From Legionellales bacterium UBA4722 (GTDB lineage: Bacteria; Pseudomonadota; Gammaproteobacteria; DSM-16500): a stretch of 8,267 nucleotides of DNA. The stretch's first letter is position 1. Every line of letters starts with the position of its first letter. The stretch spans positions 1 through 8,267 of the forward strand of contig DHJK01000175.1 of the NCBI GenBank assembly GCA_002404295.1. Direction: 5' to 3'. Under the pieces are notes generated by a model that was not told the DNA's origin, searched no databases, and was given only the letters and a program-made list of their open reading frames with translations. The position numbers and the translations under genes are program-made. Shown here in pieces: positions 1 through 5,307 of this stretch.

Positions 1-624
1 TTTATGGAATTTTTGTAATTTTACAAATTCATTATATCGAGATGATTTGTTTTCACTAACATCAGAAGAGCCAAGGTTATTTGCTTGCAGCAAAGCAGAC
101 GATTTAGGCCAGAAGGACTGCCTTATTTCAACGCCAAAGTCCTTGTATTCTTGCGCTTGCATGAAAAAACTAGGCGACATTTCTATCAAAGGTTTCACTT
201 CTTTTATTACCGCACCCCACTCAGGCCACCAGAGTTTTTCATTTCTAGTTAATTTATACAGAGATTTTGATGCTTTTCCTACGGAACATCTGTCTTTATA
301 GACAAGAAATGAAAGCACATGAACAAAAGTATCCACGTGAATATTTTTTGGCAGTAGTGAGCAACTTTGATTAGTCATAATTGAAGACAATATAGAGGAC
401 GTATGAAGAGCACTATTTGTAGAAGATTTGCTAGTGGTAGCAGCACCCACAAGTCCTCCTACAATACCCGAGCTGCCTACCACGATTGTCCAGAATAGAG
501 CTGCCGAGATGCTCGCGGGAGCACTCACGCCTACAGCTAAGACAATAAGAGGAGCAAGCGAAAATCCTGCCGCATATAAAAGTATCCGGCGAGATTGAGT
601 TCTTAATGTAATAGAGAGCGACAT
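1..624 (-). CDS. F-box protein with N-terminal membrane segments (partial)
   Basis: Open minus-strand frame of 208 codons from ATG at 624-622 that runs off the left edge, so the C-terminus is missing. An in-frame stop lies upstream and no other ATG fits; the SD is weak. Residues about 13-65 hold two hydrophobic stretches rich in Gly, Ala, Val and Ser, probably a membrane hairpin. Residues about 90-132 match the F-box pattern: Leu-Pro at 91-92, Ile95, Phe100, Leu-Ser-Phe-Leu at 104-107, Asp111, Ser-Lys at 119-120 and Leu-Trp at 131-132. In eukaryotes F-boxes bind Skp1 and recruit targets to SCF ubiquitin ligases; intracellular bacteria such as Legionella use F-box effectors to hijack this system. 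A membrane-anchored effector is my inference. A minus-strand TATAAT lies at 676-681, but no good -35 was found. Part of a paralogue survives at 1578-1770. Confidence 0.7.
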   Translation of the reverse strand, partial: MSLSITLRTQSRRILLYAAGFSLAPLIVLAVGVSAPASISAALFWTIVVGSSGIVGGLVGAATTSKSSTNSALHTSSILSSIMTNQSCSLLPKNIHVDTFVHVLSFLVYKDRCSVGKASKSLYKLTRNEKLWWPEWGAVIKEVKPLIEMSPSFFMQAQEYKDFGVEIRQSFWPKSSALLQANNLGSSDVSENKSSRYNEFVKLQKFHK

Positions 625-864
625 AGTTAACCAAAGTTTGTTTGAGTTAGAAGTAGTTTAACATGGTCTGAGCATATTATATACTAAATAAATTTTTAAG
701 AGGCATTCTTTTATTAAAGGAACACCGATTTTTTACCTCCATTCTCAATACCTAAATCCAAGCGCTATTTTAAAGAAGTCAATCAGAATAGCCATAACAC
801 TATAATATGATTGAAAAATATCCACCAAATACTGTTGCGCCACCCCAAGCTCTTGTTATCTTTG

Positions 865-1350
865 CTATCTAACTCTATATTCCAATAAAATAGAAAGCAT
901 CGTTAGCAAATTAATGAAGAAATAAATATTTTCCACGGTTACTTTATCAATATAAATTTCACCTACTTTAAATATAAATAAAAATCGAATTGCCCAGTCT
1001 GGCTTTTCTGAAAGCATATATGCATGATCAGGCACAGTACCTTTGAATTTTTTCTTATAGAAGCCTTGCTCAGAAATTTCTAATTGCTGTGCAAAATGCT
1101 TGAGCGCTTCTCTAAGACGCGCTTTTTGGGAGTCATTCATGCATTCTAATTCATGCTGTATTGGAAACTGGTTAAATGCCAGCTTCCACTTTAGCGAAAA
1201 ATAAAGTATTTGCCCTAAGGGTTGTGAATATTTTTCAGTTTTGCAAGTTATTACAGCTTTCTCAGACGATTGACGAATCGCTCCATAATCAAGAGATTGA
1301 GAGAGTGTTTCAAACGCAGATGAAAAATCATCAGAAGTCAAATAAATCAT
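865..1350 (-). CDS. Hypothetical protein, 161 residues, hydrophobic C-terminus
   Basis: I do not recognise this protein. It starts with ATG at 1350, preceded by a weak GAGA-type SD. The first 130 residues are mixed and mostly soluble, with a likely helical segment around residues 72-95 rich in Lys, Arg, Ala and Leu. Residues about 139-157 are strongly hydrophobic and could form one membrane helix. It lies on the same strand as the F-box gene to its left and ends 241 bases before that start. After its TAG stop and a second in-frame stop four codons later, the same frame stays open for about 36 coding-like, hydrophobic codons to a TGA at 745-747, so the present stop may be a nonsense truncation of a longer protein. 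The length and single uninterrupted frame support a gene; function is unknown. Confidence 0.5.
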   Translation of the reverse strand: MIYLTSDDFSSAFETLSQSLDYGAIRQSSEKAVITCKTEKYSQPLGQILYFSLKWKLAFNQFPIQHELECMNDSQKARLREALKHFAQQLEISEQGFYKKKFKGTVPDHAYMLSEKPDWAIRFLFIFKVGEIYIDKVTVENIYFFINLLTMLSILLEYRVR

Positions 1351-1463
1351 AAATATCTCACAGGGTCGTTGATTATCACATTTTTAACTCTAATATACGG
1401 GCACCACTTCAATTGTACATTCACCAAGTTGTGTTCGCTACTTTTAGCAAAAAAATAACCCTT

Positions 1464-1580
1464 AAGTGGCAACAACTCTCCGGCCTTTGGGAAATAACTG
1501 TTATTCCTGAAAACACCACTGCTTTAGCTTTTTGGCGCAAAAGTGTCAGTGATTTTACAAATGGACAATACAGCATGTGA
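1464..1580 (+). pseudogene. GNAT acetyltransferase 3' fragment (duplicate of 3554-4081 gene)
   Basis: Bases 1480-1574 match 3918-4012 of the intact acetyltransferase gene with about 7 differences in 95 positions by eye. The encoded stretch includes Gly-Leu-Trp-Glu-Ile, Val-Ile-Pro-Glu-Asn and Ala-Phe-Trp-Arg-Lys-Ser, the C-terminal part of the GNAT fold. Similarity ends at Gln-Tyr-Ser and the frame then stops at TGA 1578-1580. The acetyl-CoA binding motif and everything N-terminal to it are missing or unrecognisable upstream, so this copy cannot be functional. It abuts an oppositely oriented F-box-gene remnant. Confidence 0.85.
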
Positions 1581-1770
1581 TTAATGTAATTTTGAAAATA
1601 TTCAAGAGTCGATTGTGCTTTATTACCACCACCCGGTGAAAAAATTAAAAATGTCGTTTTGCATGTTTTATGGAATTTTTGTAATTTTACAAATTCATTA
1701 TAAAGAGAAAATTTGTTTTCGCTAGCACTAGAAGAGCCGGGGATATTTGCTTCTAGCCAAGCAAACCGCT
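1578..1770 (-). pseudogene. Remnant of an F-box gene paralogue
   Basis: Bases 1667-1702 are identical to bases 1-36, and weaker similarity continues to about 1770 (matching about 105). On the minus strand the reading frame of the left-edge gene is kept: residues like Gly-Ser-Ser, Ser-Glu-Asn-Lys and Tyr-Asn-Glu-Phe-Val-Lys-Leu-Gln-Lys-Phe-His-Lys occur in both. Beyond the left window edge equivalent, this copy continues with a segment containing Ser-Pro-Gly-Gly-Gly-Asn-Lys, hinting at what follows in the F-box protein. There is no N-terminus, no F-box and no start codon here. It is a fragment of a related gene left by duplication and recombination. Confidence 0.8.
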
Positions 1771-1771
1771 A

Positions 1772-1921
1772 ATGAACTCGACTGATTATGATCAAGCAAC
1801 GAAGAATACATTAACAAAAGCCATTAAAGATGCATATAACATCACCAATGAATTAATCAAAAATACCAACTTATCTGGAATTAGCTCTGTAAAATTCAAG
1901 GAATTTATTCAGCATCCCTAA
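1772..1921 (+). pseudogene. Small unrecognised open frame or gene remnant
   Basis: A 49-codon frame from ATG 1772 to TAA 1919-1921. It is polar and helical-looking (Lys, Asn and Thr rich, ending Phe-Ile-Gln-His-Pro). No SD precedes the ATG, and it begins inside fragmented sequence, directly where the F-box remnant ends. It may be the C-terminal tail of a lost gene. I recognise no family, and it may not be coding. Confidence 0.25.
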
Positions 1922-1935
1922 AAAGAAGAAAGAAC

Positions 1936-1975
1936 GGGGTCAGGCCTTAATGGCACTAACTTAAGGCCTGACCCC
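1936..1975. repeat. REP-like perfect inverted repeat
   Basis: Two perfect 15-base arms (1936-1950 and 1961-1975, GGGGTCAGGCCTTAA and its complement) flank a 10-base loop. A short run of four T follows on the plus side, so it could also act as a weak terminator for plus-strand transcripts. The GGGGTCAG...CTGACCCC form resembles repetitive extragenic palindromes mobilised by RAYT (IS200-like Y1) transposases. It sits just downstream of the gene debris and about 65 bases past the 3' end of the C80-like gene. Confidence 0.7.
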
Positions 1976-2040
1976 TTTTCCCGAGGGCTATCAGCTCGCA
2001 GAGATGCGTGTATAGATTAGCCTTATTTGGGGAAAAGCCA

Positions 2041-3318
2041 TTATCGTTTTCGTCGTAATAATTGTGCCTGCACAAATTGAGAATGTGACTTTTCAAACAG
2101 GGGAGTAGCTATTTCAACTAAGCCTAAAATTGATGATTCTGTATTGCTCGTTATATTAAAAAATTTAGAAAAAGCAGAGTCTTTATGTTTAATTGGTGAT
2201 TTTGCATTATTTATTTCTTGTTTCATGATTTTATAGATTTGATTGGGACTCATATCTTTAAAATCAGCTATCCAGTCGGCTAAGAATCGTTTTTTAGAGT
2301 CATTCAAAGTATCATCCATTGCTATTTTTAATTCTGAGATAACTTTTGATTTCCATTTAGCATTTTGCAGTGAAGCGCCTGTATAGGCGTCAAATATTAC
2401 TTGTTTGCCATTTTCTATTTTAAATAAAACTTTAGATTTACTTTGGTGGTGAACCATGTGATCCACATCCGTTTTCGCCAACATGGCTAGAAGACTAGCA
2501 TTGTCATAGGTACCATTTTTTTTATGTTTTTCAAGCTCGCTAAATTCAACGGTCATTTTACTCGTTTTCATCCGTTGATTAATATCATCTGGTGCATATC
2601 TTACAGATACTACAGAAGTCCTAGCAACAACGGGAATATCTCTGCCGATTTCTTTACATAAAGCCCGATGTAGCTTAGCCCCAAAACTATCTGCCTCATT
2701 TTCTTCAAATCCTTCACCTGCTTGGCAGCTAACTAGGTTAATTGTTATGTTTTTTTTATTTCCAATATAATTAGCTAATGCTTTTGCTAATTGATCATAA
2801 TGGATGGATTTATCATCACCAATTATATAATCACTTCCTGGTAATCCGTGCGCAATAATATAGAGACGTATTTTTTTATCATCGTAAGAGCTATCTAGTG
2901 GTTTAGATGTTTGGAGTAAATCATCTCCTGGGAGTAATTGAGATAATTCACTGTGATTCAGATTCCATTTTTGACATAAACGCAACGGAGCTTTTGTAAA
3001 ACTCATATCATTGTCTAAAAAATCAATAACAATTTGCTTGTCGTAAGAAGCCTTTTTAGGCATATATTCATTTGATTTTTTTTGTTCAGAAAATAATTGT
3101 TCCATATTTTCTAGTTGTTGAGATGCATCTTTTGCGCTACTTGGTGTTATCTCTGGGTGTTTTATTGCTTTTAAATACCAATACCGTGCAGCAGATATAT
3201 TTTTCAGAAAACCACCATTGCCATTTTCATAATATGAAGCTATCATAGTCATGGCATCAACCTCACCTCTTTTAGCGCGAGATACGAGTTCAAGCATGTA
3301 GACATTTCTTATCATCAT
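2041..3318 (-). CDS. Sel1-repeat / C80-like cysteine protease domain protein, candidate effector
   Basis: Numbered from the first in-frame ATG (3339), residues about 20-62 form one Sel1-like helical repeat (Gly-Glu-Val-Asp-Ala near the start, Tyr-Trp-Tyr-Leu-Lys-Ala near the end). Residues about 155-250 resemble peptidase C80, the autoprocessing domain of MARTX and large clostridial toxins: a strand ending Ala-His164-Gly, then Asn-Leu-Val-Ser-Cys205, then Val-Ala-Arg-Thr-Ser-Val-Val-Ser-Val like the conserved strand after the catalytic Cys. The 41-residue His-Cys gap is close to known CPDs (45-49). The remaining 180 residues are unrecognised. I chose ATG 3318 because GGGAGGAG lies 9 bases upstream, whereas ATG 3339 would fall only a few bases after the predicted transcription start. 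C80 domains are activated by host inositol hexakisphosphate; an effector role is inference. No signal peptide is visible. Confidence 0.72.
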   Translation of the reverse strand: MMIRNVYMLELVSRAKRGEVDAMTMIASYYENGNGGFLKNISAARYWYLKAIKHPEITPSSAKDASQQLENMEQLFSEQKKSNEYMPKKASYDKQIVIDFLDNDMSFTKAPLRLCQKWNLNHSELSQLLPGDDLLQTSKPLDSSYDDKKIRLYIIAHGLPGSDYIIGDDKSIHYDQLAKALANYIGNKKNITINLVSCQAGEGFEENEADSFGAKLHRALCKEIGRDIPVVARTSVVSVRYAPDDINQRMKTSKMTVEFSELEKHKKNGTYDNASLLAMLAKTDVDHMVHHQSKSKVLFKIENGKQVIFDAYTGASLQNAKWKSKVISELKIAMDDTLNDSKKRFLADWIADFKDMSPNQIYKIMKQEINNAKSPIKHKDSAFSKFFNITSNTESSILGLVEIATPLFEKSHSQFVQAQLLRRKR

Positions 3319-3352
3319 AACATAGCTCCTCCCATTCAAAACTGGCTATAAA

Positions 3353-3380
3353 AGTATAGACTATAGCTTATTATTTGCAA
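3353..3380 (-). promoter_or_regulatory. Promoter of the C80-like gene
   Basis: On the minus strand TTGCAA (3375-3380) and TATACT (3353-3358) are separated by 16 bases, a good sigma70 arrangement. Transcription would begin near 3346. This gives a leader of about 27 bases carrying the GGGAGGAG ribosome site before ATG 3318 and supports the shorter protein. Confidence 0.6.
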
Positions 3381-3553
3381 TATATTGAGGGCAACCTTGT
3401 CGAAATTTTTAAAAAATCCCCCTGGAAAACTTGATAGGAAAACCCTCTGAACTAAGCATTTTTTAAGTGGGATCAATGAGTTAAAAGGTGTTTATGAGGT
3501 GATATCAACAGCAGAAGTGCTTACATTCACAGAACATAAAAAGGAAACGCATC

Positions 3554-4081
3554 ATGAACAAACAGCTTAAAGCAGAACTCATCAAAGCTCCAGCCGACGC
3601 TTATCCTATAGTCCAAAACATGGCACGATTTTATGGATATGATATGTCACGCGCCTGCGGATTTGTAGAAGACTGGGATTGGGCTTTTCCAGAAAATGGA
3701 TTGTATGAAGGATGCGATGTAAAACGCTACTTTGAAGACAAAGACCGATACGCACTTCTTGTAAAAGTAGACGATGAATTAGCGGGATTCGTTCTAATCC
3801 ATAAAAATGGCACAGACCCAAGTACCGATTGGAATATGGGCGAGTTTTTTATCGTTGCTAAATTTCAAGGTAAGGGCATTGGCAAACAAACTGCGCACCT
3901 TGCTTGGAAGCAGTTTCCCGGCCTTTGGGAGATATCTGTTATTCCCGAAAACACCCCCGCTTTAGCTTTTTGGCGCAAAAGTGTCAGCGACTTTACAAAT
4001 GGACAATACAGCGAAGAAATTAATTCTGTTTATCCGAACACACATCAGCCTAATAGATACATCTTGAGCTTTAAAGCATGA
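3554..4081 (+). CDS. GNAT family N-acetyltransferase
   Basis: 175 residues, a normal length for a GNAT enzyme, which transfers an acetyl group from acetyl-CoA to an amine. The start is supported by AAGGAAA about 7 bases before ATG 3554. Residues near 98-120 carry motif A: a Gly-Glu-Phe-Phe-Ile-Val strand, then Gln-Gly-Lys-Gly-Ile-Gly, the pyrophosphate-binding loop, and a following helix. Next come Leu-Trp-Glu-Ile-Ser-Val-Ile-Pro-Glu-Asn and Ala-Leu-Ala-Phe-Trp-Arg, the usual motif B. The N-terminal Met-Ala-Arg-Phe-Tyr-Gly-Tyr-Asp and Trp-Asn-Met-Gly-Glu-Phe segments fit a subgroup of small uncharacterised bacterial acetyltransferases. The substrate cannot be told. It diverges from the C80-like gene, and its 3' end has been copied to 1464-1580. 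Paired palindromes follow the stop by 7 bases. Confidence 0.92.
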   Translation: MNKQLKAELIKAPADAYPIVQNMARFYGYDMSRACGFVEDWDWAFPENGLYEGCDVKRYFEDKDRYALLVKVDDELAGFVLIHKNGTDPSTDWNMGEFFIVAKFQGKGIGKQTAHLAWKQFPGLWEISVIPENTPALAFWRKSVSDFTNGQYSEEINSVYPNTHQPNRYILSFKA

Positions 4082-4088
4082 TGAGTTA

Positions 4089-4138
4089 ATTCTCCAGACA
4101 GTGTCTGGAGAATTTGCCAGACACTGTCTGGCAAATTC
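4089..4138. repeat. Two overlapping perfect palindromes after the acetyltransferase gene
   Basis: The first palindrome is 4089-4113 (12-base arms, centre G4101) and the second is 4110-4138 (14-base arms, centre C4124); they share GAAT. Their cores, CCAGACA-G-TGTCTGG and CCAGACA-C-TGTCTGG, are reverse complements, so the two units can also pair with each other. The symmetry allows hairpins or a cruciform on either strand. There is no T tract, so a Rho-independent terminator is doubtful. A REP-like element or a double operator is possible. Confidence 0.8.
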
Positions 4139-4329
4139 ATTAGTTTACTTTGCGAAACAAGCTGCTTCTAATAAAGATTTGTCAATTTTTTGTAATTTTA
4201 TCAGTTATACTCGACTATTTTTCAATATATTATTTATCTCACAGACACGATTTGAACCAATTAAAATAGATATTTCACATGCATTAAATAAGCAGAAAGT
4301 TTATTTTTACCCATTTTCTCTTAAGTAAT

Positions 4330-4506
4330 CTAAAAAACCACATCCATCTTTTCCTTATCTAATAAAGTACGTTTATGCAGCTCTGGTTCAATTCTCATCA
4401 TAAGTAGAAGATCTTGACCATTATCTTGTTTAGCATTATGGTAGGCGTCAAGCGTCTCAAAGCGCTTATACAGCGGATAACCGTACCCGAAAGCTAAACG
4501 GCTTCT
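4330..4506 (-). pseudogene. C-terminal remnant of an unrecognised minus-strand gene
   Basis: An open minus-strand frame from just after a TAA (about 4507) to TAG 4330-4332, about 58 codons, with no usable start. Its composition is protein-like (Phe-Gly-Tyr-Gly-Tyr-Pro-Leu-Tyr-Lys-Arg-Phe-Glu, then Leu-Leu-Leu-Met-Met-Arg-Ile-Glu-Pro-Glu, ending Met-Asp-Val-Val-Phe). Base use is richer in GC than the spacer beside it, as expected for former coding DNA. I do not recognise the family. Confidence 0.45.
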
Positions 4507-4538
4507 TTAATACTCGTTTATTTTACAGGAACCGCTCT

Positions 4539-4769
4539 ATGAACAAGCAATCAGCTTCAAATAACATCTATCTTTTAAAAGAAGAACTGACTCAACAAGA
4601 ATTGTCCGCCGCACTTAATCGCTGTCTTTGTCAAACAGAAGCAATGGCCATCATAGCAACGATGATTGATGCAGAAACAGTTGGTGTTGATGTATTAAAT
4701 AATTATCTTTGGACTTTGAGTAACATTGTGCAAGAAGCTAAATGGTTGCATGGGCATTTGATAAATTGA
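4539..4769 (+). CDS. Hypothetical small protein, 76 residues
   Basis: ATG 4539 is preceded by AGGA with 8 bases between, a usable ribosome site. The protein looks all-helical and acidic, with Leu-rich amphipathic segments (Leu-Thr-Gln-Gln-Glu-Leu-Ser-Ala-Ala-Leu near residue 17, Ala-Met-Ala-Ile-Ile-Ala-Thr-Met near 35, Ala-Lys-Trp-Leu-His-Gly-His near 68). No membrane segment or signal peptide is visible. Similar short helical proteins occur on proteobacterial plasmids and prophages, but I cannot name a family. It lies between a decayed minus-strand gene and the NYN remnant, whose 3' end faces it. Confidence 0.55.
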   Translation: MNKQSASNNIYLLKEELTQQELSAALNRCLCQTEAMAIIATMIDAETVGVDVLNNYLWTLSNIVQEAKWLHGHLIN

Positions 4770-4803
4770 ATCAAGCTGGGCTTGAGTTTGCACAATTGTA
4801 CGC

Positions 4804-5133
4804 TTAGCATCTATTATCACTATCATTAGGGTTATTTACTTTAGCTTTTACCAAATTAGTTAAGAAATGACCGTAATGAGTACTTATATTAGGGATATAT
4901 GTTTCTAATGCTTTTAAATAAGCATCCTGCCGATTCGGCGCATCAGGATCACCCTCTCGTGCTGAAACCCTTGCGGTAAAATATTTAATTTCTGTAATGG
5001 TATGATGCTCGCCTAGTAACTTATGAAAGAGGGTATGTAAGTCTAGCCATTTATACTTAGTGCCTTTGAGCGCACCGTAGTACAAATTAAAGCCGACAAT
5101 ATAGATTATTGTTCTTGGTTTCTTCGCTTCCAC
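4804..5133 (-). pseudogene. Truncated NYN-domain (LabA/DUF88-type) nuclease gene
   Basis: The frame is open from 5280, but a terminator at 5149-5175 lies inside it. I therefore place the start at GTG 5131-5133, preceded by AAGGA with about 10 bases between, giving about 109 residues. NYN-family features are clear: Tyr-Ile-x-Gly-Phe-Asn-Leu-Tyr-Tyr-Gly-Ala-Leu-Lys-Gly-Thr, Lys-Trp-Leu-Asp-Leu, Tyr-Phe-Thr-Ala-Arg-Val-Ser-Ala-Arg, Arg-Gln-Asp-Ala-Tyr-Leu-Lys-Ala-Leu and His-Tyr-Gly-His-Phe-Leu. NYN proteins are PIN-like metal-dependent RNases of roughly 200-250 residues. Here the metal-binding Asp of Tyr-Ile-Asp-Gly-Phe-Asn is Val (GTC, one base from GAC), and the protein ends soon after His-Tyr-Gly-His-Phe-Leu. 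An Asn-Asp-Ser-Asp near the end may be left from the second acidic motif after an internal deletion. Probably inactive. Confidence 0.72.
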
Positions 5134-5148
5134 TCTTATTATTTCCTT

Positions 5149-5175
5149 AAAAACAAAGGCCTCCGAAGAGGCCTT
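5149..5175 (-). terminator. Rho-independent terminator with TTCG loop
   Basis: On the minus strand an 8-bp perfect stem (arms 5168-5175 and 5156-5163, AAGGCCTC/GAGGCCTT) closes a TTCG tetraloop. It is followed by T, G and five T (5155-5149). Only the minus strand has the U tract. It lies between a minus-strand -10 box and the NYN remnant, so it would stop or attenuate transcription before that gene. Confidence 0.8.
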
Positions 5176-5208
5176 GTGCCCTACCGCAGAACGGCAGGGG
5201 AAGTAGTC
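5149..5208 (-). ncRNA. Candidate small RNA or attenuator leader
   Basis: A minus-strand TATAAT (5215-5220) predicts a start near 5208. The roughly 60-base transcript would fold a first hairpin, CCCTGCCG (5199-5192) with CGGTAGGG (5186-5179) around a 5-base loop, and then the terminator hairpin. The first stem needs a G-U pair that exists only in the minus-strand RNA; the plus strand would have an A-C mismatch, which favours minus-strand transcription. The -35 is poor (GTCAAT at 17 bases). I recognise no Rfam family. It could be a terminated leader of the NYN gene or a free-standing small RNA. Confidence 0.35.
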
Positions 5209-5238
5209 ATTTGTATTATAACCCCTAATCATGGAAAA

Positions 5239-5267
5239 TTGACATTTTGCATTGTTTTGTGTATTAT
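5239..5267 (+). promoter_or_regulatory. Strong sigma70 promoter of the exported-protein gene
   Basis: TTGACA (5239-5244) and TATTAT (5262-5267) are separated by exactly 17 bases, near consensus. The start would be near 5274, giving a leader of about 34 bases before ATG 5308. The -35 region overlaps that of the divergent minus-strand promoter, so the two may interfere or share a regulator. Confidence 0.8.
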
Positions 5268-5307
5268 TCAACCGGATCAAAATTTATTTAAAATGAGGAG
5301 TTTTAAC

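Noticed and set aside
47..301. Plus-strand 84-residue open frame
   Set aside because: It lies wholly opposite the F-box gene, whose minus-strand frame gives a recognisable domain and runs through the edge; this frame has no family features.
431..634. Minus-strand 67-residue frame with many Cys and Arg
   Set aside because: It is a shifted frame of the same strand as the F-box gene's N-terminus; the composition is that of a shadow.
660..720. PmrA-type box upstream of the F-box gene
   Set aside because: A CTTAA-like stretch is present, but a second repeat at the required spacing is not.
1644..1665. Ser-Pro-Gly-Gly-Gly-Asn-Lys in the F-box remnant as a P-loop
   Set aside because: The Walker A pattern Gly-x4-Gly-Lys-Ser/Thr is not met.
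3606..3821. Minus-strand frame opposite the acetyltransferase
   Set aside because: It is antisense to a clear GNAT gene and has no motif or ribosome site.
4101..4328. Plus-strand 75-residue frame starting at GTG
   Set aside because: The start lies in the centre of the palindromes, there is no SD, and the product is Phe/Ile/Asn-rich as expected from random AT-rich DNA.
5176..5307. N-terminal extension of the exported protein to 216 residues
   Set aside because: It would begin upstream of the promoter and remove the signal peptide from the N-terminus; ATG 5308 with GAGGAG is far better.
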